Notes: generated from the sequence alone by a model not told the origin. A DNA stretch of 64,000 bases from Defluviicoccus sp046348835 (GCA_046348835.1 JAXMDM010000002.1:1116001-1180000), one strand, 5' to 3'; numbered from the stretch's first letter, positions 38,566 through 49,893 are shown. Made by a program: numbers and translations.

Positions 38566-38573
<8 letters not shown>
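37278..38573 (-). CDS. hsdS: Type I restriction-modification, specificity subunit
   Basis: A 431-residue DNA-recognition subunit with two target-recognition domains and the conserved repeats between them. TRD1 covers about 1-190 and ends with ALDDKIELNRRMNATLEAMA, the first central helix. TRD2 begins near GWEVKSLRDVTTEI and ends with SPLSDRREQNEQQSKTIVAL, LRDLILPKLMSGEIRL, the second helix. ATG 38573 is preferred over GTG 38579 for its spacing to AAGG. It overlaps hsdM by 8 bp and the next gene by 4 bp. The recognised DNA sequence cannot be inferred. Confidence 0.95.
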
Positions 38574-40182
<1,609 letters not shown>

Positions 40183-40502
40183 CGTGCTCCCCCGCGCGAT
40201 GGGAATCAGTTGATGGAAAGCGCTAACGGGTCGATTGGCAAGGTCGGATCATCCTTTTCAACAAGGAAATGTTCTTGGCCACCCTGCGTCGGAAAAGTTT
40301 GTTTGAATGGGACCTCGTTCGACCCTTGGGAGCGCGAGAATGGCCCGGCCGGAATGGCGAAAATGGGCCCCGTCGCAGGGAAGCTTGACCAATCCAAGGG
40401 GCGGCGCTCCCGCCTGTGAACGATGCGGCAGGATAATAGCTTTTTACAGTAACTGTGCAGGAAGTAAGACTTTTGTGCCGGTTTGGCGCCGCTAACCCTT
40501 TG
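40183..40502. promoter_or_regulatory. Region upstream of hsdM, up to attR
   Basis: About 320 bp without a convincing gene; short frames on both strands show no family. It presumably carries the hsd promoter. Near 40448 there is an inverted repeat, ACAGTAACTGT, that could be an operator. Confidence 0.4.
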
Positions 40503-40556
40503 ATTTTGCTGGCGACCCCAACGGGATTCGAACCCGTGTTACCACCTTGAAAGGGT
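40503..40556. repeat. attR-like direct repeat within tRNA-Glu
   Basis: Identical over 54 bp to 24455-24508. The right part, from 40510, is the 3' portion of the intact tRNA-Glu gene. This copy preserves tRNA function after integration. Confidence 0.95.
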
Positions 40557-40585
40557 GGTGTCCTAGGCCTCTAGACGATGGGGTC
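40510..40585 (-). tRNA. tRNA-Glu (anticodon TTC)
   Basis: A 76-base gene including an encoded CCA. The 7-bp acceptor stem pairs GACCCCA with TGGGGTC. The anticodon loop is CTTTCAA between CACC and GGTG arms, giving anticodon TTC. The T arm GGGTTCGAATCCC is canonical. It is the insertion site of the adjacent element. Confidence 0.98.
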
Positions 40586-40806
40586 GTGGGCCGGCCTGGG
40601 GGACTTCCGTACCTGCGCCGGGGCGATAAATCAAGGCCGGTGCCGGGCCGGACCGGATGCACCGCCGGGGCGGCATTTGGGCTTTTGCCGGCGCTGGCGC
40701 CTATGCTACCGTCCTTCCGCCGTCCAGGCAGACGCGGCACCGTCGCCAGACGGACCGCACTCAGACGAAAATTCTCCGGATTCTATACAGGTGGAGGCAG
40801 CGGGTC

Positions 40807-42033
40807 ATGTTGCAGGGGAAAGTGCTGGTCGCTCAAGGCGGCGGCCCGACCGCGGTAATCAACGAGTCGATGGTGGGCACCGTCATCGAGTCACGCAAGA
40901 TCCCGACGGTCGAACGGGTTTACGGCGCCTACCACGGCGTCCGCGGCATCATCAACGAGGAGTTCCTCGACCTGACCCGCGAGACCACCCATAACCTGGA
41001 GATGGTTGGCAACACGCCCACCTCGGCGCTGGGCTCGACCCGCGACAAGCCGGACGAGAAATATTGCACCGAGATTTTCAAGGTGCTGCGGGCGCACGGG
41101 ATCGAGACCTTCTTCTACATCGGCGGCAACGACTCTTCGGACACCGCCCGCATCCTTCGCGATCAGGCGCGCGCCGCCGACTATCCCCTCACCTGCGTCC
41201 ACGTGCCGAAGACCATCGACAACGACCTGGTGATCAACGACCACACCCCCGGGTTTCCCTCGGCGGCACGGTTCGTCGCCCTCGCCTTCGCCGGCGCCAA
41301 CCTGGACAACCGGGCACTGCCCGGCGTCTACGTCGCCGTCGTCATGGGCCGTCACGCCGGGTTTCTGACCGCCGCCGCCGCCCTCGGCCGGAAGTTCGAA
41401 GACGATGGCCCGCACCTGATCTATGTGCCGGAACGCCCCTTCAGCCTCGAGCAATTCGCCAAGGACGTGCGCGAGGTCTATGCCAAATACGGGCGCTGCA
41501 TCGTCGCCGCCTCGGAGGGCATCCACGACGAGACCGGGCAGCTCATCGCCACCAAGCTGGCGAAGCAAGTGGAGCGCGATGCCCACGGCAACGTCCAGCT
41601 GTCCGGAACCGGCGCCCTCGCCGACCTGCTCACCGATTACATCAAGTCCAATACCAACATCACCCGGGTTCGCGGCGATACCTTCGGCTACCTGCAGCGC
41701 TCGTTCCTCGGTTGCGTTTCCGACGTCGACCAGCGGGAAGCGCGGGAGGTGGGCGAGAAGGCGGTGCAGTACGCCCACTACGGCGACCACGGCGGCAACC
41801 ACTCCGGCTCCGTCACTATCCACCGCACCGGCTTCTACTCGGTCGACTACCACCTGACCCCGCTCGAGGACATCGCGGCGAAGACGAAGGTGATGCCGGA
41901 CGAGTTCATCGCCGCCAACAACCACGACGTCACCGACAAGTTCCTTCTCTACCTGCGGCCTTTGCTGGGATCGGGCATGCCCGAGGTCTCGCGGCTTCGC
42001 CTCAACAAGGTGCCGAAGATCCTGAAAGACTAG
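40807..42033 (+). CDS. Pyrophosphate-dependent 6-phosphofructokinase
   Basis: A 408-residue phosphofructokinase that interconverts fructose 6-phosphate and fructose 1,6-bisphosphate. The N-terminus VLVAQGGGPTAVINES and the segments FYIGGNDSSDTARIL, VPKTIDNDL and VVMGRHAGFLTA fit the PPi-dependent type: PKTIDND with Lys in place of the Gly of the ATP enzyme is the key marker. The reaction is reversible, so it can work in gluconeogenesis. GGAGG lies about 9 bp before ATG 40807. It stands alone and ends before a strong hairpin shared with recJ. Confidence 0.93.
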   Translation: MLQGKVLVAQGGGPTAVINESMVGTVIESRKIPTVERVYGAYHGVRGIINEEFLDLTRETTHNLEMVGNTPTSALGSTRDKPDEKYCTEIFKVLRAHGIETFFYIGGNDSSDTARILRDQARAADYPLTCVHVPKTIDNDLVINDHTPGFPSAARFVALAFAGANLDNRALPGVYVAVVMGRHAGFLTAAAALGRKFEDDGPHLIYVPERPFSLEQFAKDVREVYAKYGRCIVAASEGIHDETGQLIATKLAKQVERDAHGNVQLSGTGALADLLTDYIKSNTNITRVRGDTFGYLQRSFLGCVSDVDQREAREVGEKAVQYAHYGDHGGNHSGSVTIHRTGFYSVDYHLTPLEDIAAKTKVMPDEFIAANNHDVTDKFLLYLRPLLGSGMPEVSRLRLNKVPKILKD

Positions 42034-42055
42034 TCGCGGCGACAATCCACACCGT

Positions 42056-42085
42056 CGGAGAGCGTGTCGACCCGCACGCTCTCCG
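42056..42085. terminator. Bidirectional terminator-like hairpin
   Basis: An 11-bp perfect stem (CGGAGAGCGTG / CACGCTCTCCG) with an 8-base loop lies between the convergent PFK and recJ genes. There is a C-tract but no T-tract on the plus strand. Confidence 0.65.
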
Positions 42086-42096
42086 CCCCCCGCGCC

Positions 42097-43860
42097 TCAT
42101 CGGGGCAAGGCTGCATCCTCGATGGCGAAGAAGGGCGTCCGATCCCGCCGCCGGCGAATGCGGCCGGCAAGATGGATCGCCGCGCCGTCGAGGGTGGTCA
42201 GCGCCTTTGCCAGCGGCGTGCCGACGGCGCGAAACAGGACGCCGTTCATTTGGCCACCCTGCTGATCGATCAGGCGGCAGCGGAGATGCGGCCCCGCCCC
42301 GTTGGCGGTCCAGCGTAGCCGCGCCGCCTCGACCGCAAAAACCGGCTCCGGATTACCCGCCCCGAAGGGGGCCAGGCGATCGAGGCTGGTGATCCACTCG
42401 CCGCCCAACCCGGACAAGCCGAGGCTGGCGGTAATGCGCAGGGCGGGGGCCGTGGCATCCGCCGTTTCCTGCTCGGCCACCGCCGCATCGAGGAACCGCT
42501 CCACCTCGGCCAGCCGGTCGCTGGCGACGGTAAAGCCCCCGGCCATGGCGTGCCCGCCGCCCTTCATCAGCAACCCCGCGGCCAGGGCGTCGCGAATGGC
42601 CCGGCCGAGATCGACCCCCGGTACCGAGCGGCAGGAGGCGACCGTTTCGCCGTTGCCGACCGCCGCCACCACCGCCGGCTTATGGAACCGCTCGACGAGC
42701 CGACTGGCGACGATACCGACGACGCCCGGATGCCATTTTTCGCCGGCGACGAAGACCAGGCGGGTGGCGTTTGCCGCCGCGGTCCGCTGCAGGGCGCGTT
42801 CCAGCACCCCCGCCTCGATCTCCTGTCGCTGCCGGTTGAAGGCGTCGAGACGAGCGGCGAGCGATGCCACCTCCGTCGGGTCGTCGCTGGACAGGAGCCG
42901 GGCGCCGAGGTCCGCCTCCCCCACCCGGCCGCCGGCGTTGATCCGCGGGCCGACGGCGAAACCGAGATCCTGGAGCTGGAGCGGCCCGCGCATGCCGGCG
43001 ACGGTGGCGAGCGCGGCCAGCCCGGGATTATCGCCGCCACCCGCGACCTTGAGGCCCTGAACGACGAACGCCCGGTTTACCCCGGCGAGCGGAACCATGT
43101 CGCAGACGGTGCCGAGGGCCACCAGGTCGAGCCAGCGGCGCAGGTCCGGCTCGCGCCTTTCGGCATACCAGCCGCGCGCACGCAGGATCCGGTTGACGGC
43201 GACGACGAGGAGGAAGGTTACGCCCACCGCGGCCAGATGGCCGAACCCGGACCCATCGTCGGGCCGGTTGGGATTGACGACGGCGACAGCCGGGGGCGGC
43301 ACCGTCGGCGCCTGGTGATGGTCGATGACGATGACATCGAGGCCGGCGGCGGCGGCGGCGGCCACCGGCTCATGCGCCGCGGTGCCGCAGTCGACGGTGA
43401 CGACCAGCGCCGCCCCCTCCTCCCGCAGCCGCAATAGCGCCGGCGCACTGGGTCCGTAGCCTTCTCGCATCCGGTCGGGCACGTAAAGGCCGCAGGCGCA
43501 GCCGATCGCGGCGAGAAAGCGCCGCAGCAGCGCCGCCGAGGTCGCCCCGTCGACGTCGTAGTCGGCGAAGACGGTAATCCGCTCCCCGTCGACGATGGCG
43601 CTGCCGAGCCGTTCCGCGGCGCGGTCCATATCCACCAGCGACGACGGATCGGGCAGCAGCGCCCGCAACGTCGGGGCCAGGTAGTGGGGGATGTCGGCAT
43701 CGCTGAGGCCGCGCTCGGCCAGCACCCGACAGAGGGGTTCCGGCAGGGCGTGCAGGGCGTGGAGACGACCGATGCGTGCCTCATCCGCGGCGGCGGACAG
43801 CCACCGCCGGCCGGTCAGGGACCGCTCGATGCCGAGAAGGACCGCCTCAGAACGGCTCAA
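42097..43860 (-). CDS. recJ: Single-stranded-DNA exonuclease RecJ
   Basis: A 587-residue 5'-3' ssDNA exonuclease used in RecF-pathway repair and mismatch repair. The DHH phosphoesterase motifs are visible: DYDVDGATSAALL, VTVDCGT, VIVIDHHQAP, VVNPNRPD and the DHHA1 segment GGGHAMAGGFTVA. The only start that retains the conserved LGIERSLTGRRW front is TTG at 43860, inside the end of hom; no ATG or GTG precedes it because TGA interrupts the frame. The 14-bp overlap with hom implies cotranscription and coupled translation at low level. Confidence 0.95.
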   Translation of the reverse strand: MSRSEAVLLGIERSLTGRRWLSAAADEARIGRLHALHALPEPLCRVLAERGLSDADIPHYLAPTLRALLPDPSSLVDMDRAAERLGSAIVDGERITVFADYDVDGATSAALLRRFLAAIGCACGLYVPDRMREGYGPSAPALLRLREEGAALVVTVDCGTAAHEPVAAAAAAGLDVIVIDHHQAPTVPPPAVAVVNPNRPDDGSGFGHLAAVGVTFLLVVAVNRILRARGWYAERREPDLRRWLDLVALGTVCDMVPLAGVNRAFVVQGLKVAGGGDNPGLAALATVAGMRGPLQLQDLGFAVGPRINAGGRVGEADLGARLLSSDDPTEVASLAARLDAFNRQRQEIEAGVLERALQRTAAANATRLVFVAGEKWHPGVVGIVASRLVERFHKPAVVAAVGNGETVASCRSVPGVDLGRAIRDALAAGLLMKGGGHAMAGGFTVASDRLAEVERFLDAAVAEQETADATAPALRITASLGLSGLGGEWITSLDRLAPFGAGNPEPVFAVEAARLRWTANGAGPHLRCRLIDQQGGQMNGVLFRAVGTPLAKALTTLDGAAIHLAGRIRRRRDRTPFFAIEDAALPR

Positions 43861-45136
43861 TGCGGATCATCCGCGGCGGCTCTACCGACGCCGGCAACTC
43901 GGCGATCCGGTTCAACGACGCGACGAGGGCCGCCTCTTCCGTGTCGTGCAGGGTCATCACCACCGGCACCGGCTCTCCCGGCGCCCGGGCCCGCTGCAGG
44001 ATCGCCTCCATGGAAACCGCATGGTCGCGGAGGATCGCTGCGACGTCGGCGAAAACACCCGGCCGGTCGACGACCATCAGCCGGACATAACAGGCGCCGC
44101 GGCGGCGCGCCATCGGTGCGGCGGGGAGGCGCTCCAGATCCGTGGCCGGGCGGCCGAAGGCGGGTCCGATCCTGCCGCAGGCAATGTCGGCAAGATCGGC
44201 GACGACGGCGGAGGCGGTGGGGCGGTCGCCGGCCCCGCGGCCGACCTGCACAATGGTGTCGACGAAGTCGCCGTCGATCACCACCGCATTGAAGACTCCG
44301 TCGACATGGGTGACCGGCGAGCCCAGCGGGACCATGCACGGATGCACCCGCCGCTCGACCCCATCATCCGTCAGCTTGGCGATGCCGAGCAGCTTGATCC
44401 GGTAGCCCAATTCCTCGGCAAAGCCGATGTCCATGGCCGACACATGGCGGATGCCCTCGACGTGGACGGCATCCAGGTCGAGGGTGCAGCCGAAGGCGAC
44501 GGTGGCGAGGACGGCGAGCTTGTGGGCGGTATCGCCGCCATCCACGTCCAGCGAGGGATCGGCCTCGGCGTACCCCAGCGCCTGCGCTTCCGCCAGGACC
44601 TCGGCGAACTCCCGCCCCGTCTCGCGCATCTGGGTTAGAATATAGTTACAGGTCCCGTTGAGAATGCCGTAGACGCGGCTGGCCCGATTGGCCACCAGTC
44701 CTTCGCGCAGGCTTTTCAGGATGGGGATGCCGCCGGCGACCGACGCCTCGCAGGCAAAAGCGACCCCCTTCGCCTCGGCGGCCGCGGCCAGTTCGATCCC
44801 GTGGTGAGCGATGAGCGCCTTGTTGGCGGTGACGACGTGGAGCCCCTCGGCGATCGCCGTCTGACACAGCGCGCGGGCGATCCCCTCGTGGCCGCCGATC
44901 AGTTCGACGATGACGTCGGCGCCCGCCTCCCGCGCCATCGCCAGCGGATCATCGAACCAGCGATACCCGTCAACGGAAAACCCGCGCTCGCGGCGGTCGC
45001 GGTCGGCCACGGCGGTTATCGTAATCGCCCGACCGAGCCTCCGCGCCAGAAGCTCCCCGTTGGCCTGCAGCAGCCTGACCGTTCCGCCGCCGACCGTTCC
45101 GAGGCCGGCGATGGCCACCTTCAACGCATCCGGCAC
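43847..45136 (-). CDS. hom: Homoserine dehydrogenase
   Basis: A 429-residue NAD(P)-dependent enzyme reducing aspartate semialdehyde to homoserine for threonine and methionine. The dinucleotide loop is VAIAGLGTVGGGTVRLL; catalytic-domain motifs are VTANKALIAHHG, GTCNYILTQM and DVDGGDTAHKLAVLA. A C-terminal ACT domain (YVRLMVVDRPGVFADVAAIL) suggests threonine feedback inhibition. The GTG at 45136 has GGGAG at 7 bp; an in-frame TTG at 45142 is less well placed. It lies 17 bp after the aminotransferase gene and overlaps recJ. Confidence 0.96.
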   Translation of the reverse strand: MPDALKVAIAGLGTVGGGTVRLLQANGELLARRLGRAITITAVADRDRRERGFSVDGYRWFDDPLAMAREAGADVIVELIGGHEGIARALCQTAIAEGLHVVTANKALIAHHGIELAAAAEAKGVAFACEASVAGGIPILKSLREGLVANRASRVYGILNGTCNYILTQMRETGREFAEVLAEAQALGYAEADPSLDVDGGDTAHKLAVLATVAFGCTLDLDAVHVEGIRHVSAMDIGFAEELGYRIKLLGIAKLTDDGVERRVHPCMVPLGSPVTHVDGVFNAVVIDGDFVDTIVQVGRGAGDRPTASAVVADLADIACGRIGPAFGRPATDLERLPAAPMARRRGACYVRLMVVDRPGVFADVAAILRDHAVSMEAILQRARAPGEPVPVVMTLHDTEEAALVASLNRIAELPASVEPPRMIRIEPF

Positions 45137-45153
45137 CCCCAAGTCTCCCGCCG

Positions 45154-46377
45154 CTAGTCCGCGACCGAAAGGCGCTTCTCGGTCAGTTCGACGACGTTAT
45201 GGTAGCGGCTGAGGAACGCTTTGAGGTTGCGTACCGCCTGTCGGATGCGATGACGGTTTTCGACCAGGGCGAAGCGGACGAAGCCGTCGCCGTGTTCGCC
45301 GAATCCCAGCCCGGGCGAAACCGCGACCTTCGCCTCACGCATGACCAGCTTGGCAAAATCGAGCGAGCCGAGATGGCGGAATGCCGGCGGGATCGGCGCC
45401 CAGGCGAACATCGTCGCCGGCGGCGACGGAACCTCCCAGCCGGCGCCGGCGAGGCCGGTGATGAGAAGATCGCGCCGGCGCTGGTACCGGTCGCGCATCT
45501 CGGCGACGCAATCCTGCGGACCATTGAGGCCGGCGGCGGCGGCGACCTGGACCGGGGTGAAGGCGCCATAGTCGAGGTACGACTTCACCCGCGCCAGCGC
45601 CGCGATCATCTTGGCGTTGCCGCAGGCAAAACCGATCCGCCACCCCGGCATGGAGTAGGTCTTGCTCATGGAGGTGAACTCGACGGCCAGGTCCTTGGCA
45701 CCGGGGATCTGGAGAATGGAGGGCGGCGGGTTGCCGTCGAAGTAAATCTCGGCGTAGGCGACATCGGACAGGATGTAGATGCCGTGGTAGCGGCAGAACT
45801 CCACCACCTGACCGTAGAAGTCGAGGGTGGCCACCTCCGCGGTGGGATTATTGGGATAGTTGAGGACCAGCGCCACCGGCTTCGGCACGCTGTGCTGGAC
45901 CGCCCGGGCGAGGGCGGCAAGAAAGTCGCCGTCGGGGGTGACCGGCACGTTGCGAACCGCCGCACCGGCGATGATGAAGCCGAACTGGTGGATCGGGTAG
46001 CTGGGGTTGGGAACGAGGATCACGTCGCCCGGGCTGGAGATCGCCGAGGCCAGGTTGGCGAGCCCCTCCTTCGAGCCGAGGGTGACCACCGCCTCCGTCT
46101 CCGGGTCGACCGAGACGTTGAAGCGACGCTCATAATATGCCGCAAGAGCGCGCCGCAGTCCTTTGATTCCGCGCGATTCCGAATAGCGATGCGTGCGCGG
46201 ATCCTTCACCGTCTCGGTGAGCTTGGCGACGATATGCGGCGGCGTCGGGAAGTCCGGATTGCCCATGCCGAAGTCGATGATGTCTTCGCCGCAGGCGCGG
46301 GCGCGCGCTTTCATGGCATTGACCTCGGCGAACACGTACGGCGGCAGCCGCCGGATTTTGAAGAACTCGTTATCCAT
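45154..46377 (-). CDS. AlaC-type PLP-dependent aminotransferase
   Basis: A 407-residue class I aminotransferase, probably alanine- or aspartate-type, making or consuming alanine or oxaloacetate-linked amino acids. The PLP lysine is in FTSMSKTYSMPGWRIGFACG; other motifs are IDFGMGNPDFPTPPHI, HRYSESRGIKGLR, LNYPNNPTAEVA and SDVAYAEIYFDG. The start at 46377 (MDNEFFKIRRLPPYVF) has GGAG 6 bp upstream. Proteins of this type are often labelled LL-diaminopimelate aminotransferase in alphaproteobacteria; alanine transaminase is the safer reading. It heads the aminotransferase-hom-recJ operon. Confidence 0.88.
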   Translation of the reverse strand: MDNEFFKIRRLPPYVFAEVNAMKARARACGEDIIDFGMGNPDFPTPPHIVAKLTETVKDPRTHRYSESRGIKGLRRALAAYYERRFNVSVDPETEAVVTLGSKEGLANLASAISSPGDVILVPNPSYPIHQFGFIIAGAAVRNVPVTPDGDFLAALARAVQHSVPKPVALVLNYPNNPTAEVATLDFYGQVVEFCRYHGIYILSDVAYAEIYFDGNPPPSILQIPGAKDLAVEFTSMSKTYSMPGWRIGFACGNAKMIAALARVKSYLDYGAFTPVQVAAAAGLNGPQDCVAEMRDRYQRRRDLLITGLAGAGWEVPSPPATMFAWAPIPPAFRHLGSLDFAKLVMREAKVAVSPGLGFGEHGDGFVRFALVENRHRIRQAVRNLKAFLSRYHNVVELTEKRLSVAD

Positions 46378-46454
46378 GGGAAGCTCCAACGCGGATTGCC
46401 CGCTCCGTAATCCGACCACGCCCGGTCGGCAAATCCGCCCTCAGCGGGGCAGCC

Positions 46455-47771
46455 TCATCCATGATCCGCTAATCGAACATCGGCCGGCAAGTCAATGTAA
46501 ATCTCGACCCGGCGATTGCCCGCCTCGCCCATGGCGTCATCCTCGGCGAATGCCGGCTCATCGGCACCCTTGCTGATGATGCTGACCCTGTCGCCGGCCA
46601 GTCCGCGCGCCGCGAGGAGCCGCCCTACCACCTTGGCCCGGGCCGCCGCCACGGCGCGATTCGCCCGCTCGAGCCTGTCCGGGTCGGTGTGCGCGCCGCC
46701 GCCGGCGGCACTGGCGTGGCCGACGATGACGAGGGTGCCGAGAGTCTGGCGCTGAAGGGCGGCGGCGGCCTCGACGATGGCCCGCTCCCGTGCGCCGAGG
46801 CGGCTCGACCCGTGGCCGAAGTAAAGACTGGCGACGGCAATCCGCTTGGTTTGACCGCCGGCGTTGTCGCCAGCCTGGGGTGCGGTTGCCGAGGCGTCGG
46901 TTGCCGAGGTGAACGGATCGGGCTGGGTGGCGATTTCCCCTGCTTCGCCTGGCGGTCGGTTGACGCCCGCGGCAAGGATTTCGCCATCGCCACCGGGCGA
47001 AACGGCGGCGTCGATGCCGATAGGGGGGACGGGTGGGTCTGGGTCCGGGCCGGGTTCGAGGTTGGGCTTCGGGGGCAGAAGATAGATTTCGGCCCGCCGG
47101 TTGCCGGCCCGCCCGGCGGCACTCGTTTCCGCATAGAGAGGCTCCCGGTCGCCGTGACCTGCCGCTGCAACCGCCGCTCGCGGCAGCCCCAGAGCGACGA
47201 GCCCGTCGGCGACGGCCACCGCCCGTCGTTGCGCGATCAGTTCATTGACCTGGCGCATGGCAGGGCCAGGGGCGTTGCCGCGTTCGGCGTGCCCGACGAC
47301 CTCGATCCTGCCGCCCTTACCGCCCCGGAGGGCGACGATCGCCTTAAGAATGGTATATTCTTCGCGGGCTAGGGATGCGCTGGCGCGGGCGAACTGCAGC
47401 GTGGCGATATGCCAGCGGCCGCCGAAGGATGCGGATGCGCCGACCCGGGGCGGCGCCCCTGGCAGTCCCCCGGACCGGTGCAGCGGATCGCCCTCTACGT
47501 GGCGTGGGGGCTCGGCCGTCGCGGCGATCGCCGTCTGTCGCGCCGGATCCACGACGGACGGGACCTGACGCGAGACCATCGCCGGGGCGAGAGAATGATC
47601 GCCTCTCAGGGGTGGGGAGACGGGTGCCGCCAGGTCCCTGACAGTGGCCGCCGGCGCGGGATTTTCCGGCCCTAGGGTGGAGACAGTGCAGCCGGCCACG
47701 GCGAGCAGGCCGACGCAAGCCGTGAGGATGGGCCAGATGCGGGATCGATAGCCGCGACCGCACCGGTGCAT
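46455..47771 (-). CDS. Lipoprotein with two OmpA-like peptidoglycan-binding domains
   Basis: A 438-residue envelope lipoprotein. The start at 47771 gives a lipobox (ACVGLLAVAGC). Two OmpA-C domains follow, a first with ILKAIVALRGGKGGRIEVVG, AAGHGDREPLYA and GNRRAEIYLLP, and a second with LGTLVIVGHASAAGGGAHTD, RVSIISKGADEPAF and GNRRVEIYIDLP. They are joined by a Pro-rich linker. The role is probably to anchor outer membrane to peptidoglycan or act in a surface complex. It is divergent from phaC with about 190 bp between. Confidence 0.88.
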   Translation of the reverse strand: MHRCGRGYRSRIWPILTACVGLLAVAGCTVSTLGPENPAPAATVRDLAAPVSPPLRGDHSLAPAMVSRQVPSVVDPARQTAIAATAEPPRHVEGDPLHRSGGLPGAPPRVGASASFGGRWHIATLQFARASASLAREEYTILKAIVALRGGKGGRIEVVGHAERGNAPGPAMRQVNELIAQRRAVAVADGLVALGLPRAAVAAAGHGDREPLYAETSAAGRAGNRRAEIYLLPPKPNLEPGPDPDPPVPPIGIDAAVSPGGDGEILAAGVNRPPGEAGEIATQPDPFTSATDASATAPQAGDNAGGQTKRIAVASLYFGHGSSRLGARERAIVEAAAALQRQTLGTLVIVGHASAAGGGAHTDPDRLERANRAVAAARAKVVGRLLAARGLAGDRVSIISKGADEPAFAEDDAMGEAGNRRVEIYIDLPADVRLADHG

Positions 47772-47964
47772 TCGCCTAATTCTCTCCGTGTCCTTTCCGC
47801 CGGGCGGGCGGTGATCCCACCGCATCATGTGATGTCAGCGGTTAAAAGAACCTCAACCGCGACGCCGCCCGATGCGTTATTGTGAGATAAATCGATCAGC
47901 CGGCCGCGCGGGTGACGATGGAGGTCTCGGCAAATTACGGCCGTGCAATGTTCGAGGGGGCGTC

Positions 47965-49749
47965 ATGAGCGAGCCGTCGGGGCCGGAGTCCAAGGTCTTC
48001 GATCTGTTGAATTTGCCGCTATGCTTCGCCGGCATTGCCGAGCAAAGTCGACAGTTGTTGATCGATTGGCTGGGCCGCATCGATATGCCCGGTGAGCGCC
48101 CCGCCGTCGATCCGGTCGACATCGCATCCAGCTTCATCGATCTGACCACGAAAATGATGTCGGACCCGGCGAAGCTGGTGAAGGCGCAGATGTCGCTGTG
48201 GCACGACTACCTGGAGCTTTGGCAGAATACCACCAGCCGACTGCTGGGCCAGACCACGCCCTCGCTCCCCCGTGGTTCCGATCCCCGATTCCGCGACGAA
48301 ATCTGGGAAGAGAACAATATCTTTAATTACGTCAAGCAGTCCTACCTGCTGACGACCCGCTGGCTGGAATGGATGGTGCGGGACGTGCGCGGCGTGGATC
48401 CGCGGACACGGGAAGTTGTTCAGTACTATACACGGCAATTCGTCAGCGCCCTGTCGCCGACCAATTTCGCCCTCACCAATCCCGAGGTCATCCGCGCATC
48501 GATCGAAACCGGGGGCGAGAACCTCCTGCATGGCCTGAACAACCTGCTGAACGACCTTGAATCCTTTCAGCATGCCTTCTGGAGCGGCGACTCCTGGCGC
48601 GATCGCTACCGGGTCGCCGAGACGGTCGGGAAGACGCCCGGAAAGGTCGTCTTCCGCAACGAGCTGATGGAGGTCATTCGCTACAGCGCGGCAACGAACA
48701 CGGTCTGGAAGCGCCCGCTGCTGTTCATCCCCGCCTGGATCAACAAATACTATCTTTTCGACCTGCGGGCGGAAAACTCCATGGTCGCCTGGGCCATCGC
48801 CAACGGCCACACCGTTTACATCATCTCCTGGGTCGATCCGGACGAGGAGATCCGTCGCCGGGACTTCGGCGACTATGTCCTGGACGGCGCGCTCAAGGCG
48901 ATCGACGTCGTGGAACAGACCAGCGGCGAGTCCGAAATCAACACCGTCGGCTACTGCATCGGTGGAACGCTTCTCGCCACCACCCTGGGATACATGGCAA
49001 AAAAGGGTGACGAGAGGGTGAAGTCGGCAACGTTCATGACGACGCTGTTGGATTTCTCCCAACCGGGCGATCTCGGCATGTTCGTCGACGAGGCGACGCT
49101 GTCCTACCTCGGAGAGGAGCAAAACCGCTCCAACCCCGCGGACGCCGCCGATATCGCGGTGCTGTTCAATCTGCTTCGGGAGCAGGACCTGATTTGGTCG
49201 TTCGTGGTCAACAATTACCTTCTCGGTCGCGATTCCTTTCCCTTCGATTTGCTGCAATGGAATACCGACGCGACGCGGATGCCGGTGGCGATGCACGGGT
49301 ATTACCTCCGCAACTTTTACCAGAAGAACCAGCTGGTGGAGCGAGACGGCATTAACATCGGCGGTGAGGGCATCGATCTTCGCCGGATCCATGCGCCCTG
49401 CTATTTCCTCGCCGCCCGCGAGGACCACCTGGCGCCGTGGAAATCCATCTACAAGGCGACGCAGCTTCTGGGCGGACCCTGCCGCTTCACGCTCACCGCC
49501 TCAGGTCACGTCACCGGCATCGTCAATCCGCCGGACGCACGCCGCTACTGCCATTGGACCAACGAGCGTTCGCCCGCCAATCCCGACGCATGGCTCGCGA
49601 CCGCCCGCCAGGCCGAGGGGTCTTGGTGGCCCGACTGGCATACGTGGCTGACCCGCGGCGCCGAGCACGTCCCAACGAGGCGATCGCGGGCGCCACGGTG
49701 GCCGTCGATGGGTGATGCACCGGGCGAATATGTGCGCCTACGCGCCTGA
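47965..49749 (+). CDS. phaC: Class I poly(3-hydroxyalkanoate) synthase
   Basis: A 594-residue PHA polymerase that joins hydroxyacyl-CoA units into storage granules. The lipase-like box is VGYCIGGTLLATTLG with nucleophile C331; the catalytic His is in TASGHVTGIVNPP and the Asp in FLAAREDHLAPWKSIY. The N-terminal DKRFxDxxW region appears as GSDPRFRDEIWEENNIF. GAGGGGG lies about 4 bp before ATG 47965. PhaE is absent, as expected for class I. phaA and phaB are not in this window. Confidence 0.96.
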   Translation: MSEPSGPESKVFDLLNLPLCFAGIAEQSRQLLIDWLGRIDMPGERPAVDPVDIASSFIDLTTKMMSDPAKLVKAQMSLWHDYLELWQNTTSRLLGQTTPSLPRGSDPRFRDEIWEENNIFNYVKQSYLLTTRWLEWMVRDVRGVDPRTREVVQYYTRQFVSALSPTNFALTNPEVIRASIETGGENLLHGLNNLLNDLESFQHAFWSGDSWRDRYRVAETVGKTPGKVVFRNELMEVIRYSAATNTVWKRPLLFIPAWINKYYLFDLRAENSMVAWAIANGHTVYIISWVDPDEEIRRRDFGDYVLDGALKAIDVVEQTSGESEINTVGYCIGGTLLATTLGYMAKKGDERVKSATFMTTLLDFSQPGDLGMFVDEATLSYLGEEQNRSNPADAADIAVLFNLLREQDLIWSFVVNNYLLGRDSFPFDLLQWNTDATRMPVAMHGYYLRNFYQKNQLVERDGINIGGEGIDLRRIHAPCYFLAAREDHLAPWKSIYKATQLLGGPCRFTLTASGHVTGIVNPPDARRYCHWTNERSPANPDAWLATARQAEGSWWPDWHTWLTRGAEHVPTRRSRAPRWPSMGDAPGEYVRLRA

Positions 49750-49893
49750 CAAACTTGATTGTTCATTGTGTACGTTATGCGCTCGGGCGGGTTTGTATCG
49801 CACATTTTGCAATCTACGAGTTTCCTGGCCGGCACGGGCGGAACTGATTCGCCGCACCCGCTTCGTCAACGGAACCGATGAGGAGGGATCAGC

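Noticed and set aside
40206..40419. Short frames on both strands between hsdM and tRNA-Glu
   Set aside because: They overlap each other on opposite strands, have no motif and fill the region needed for the hsd promoter.
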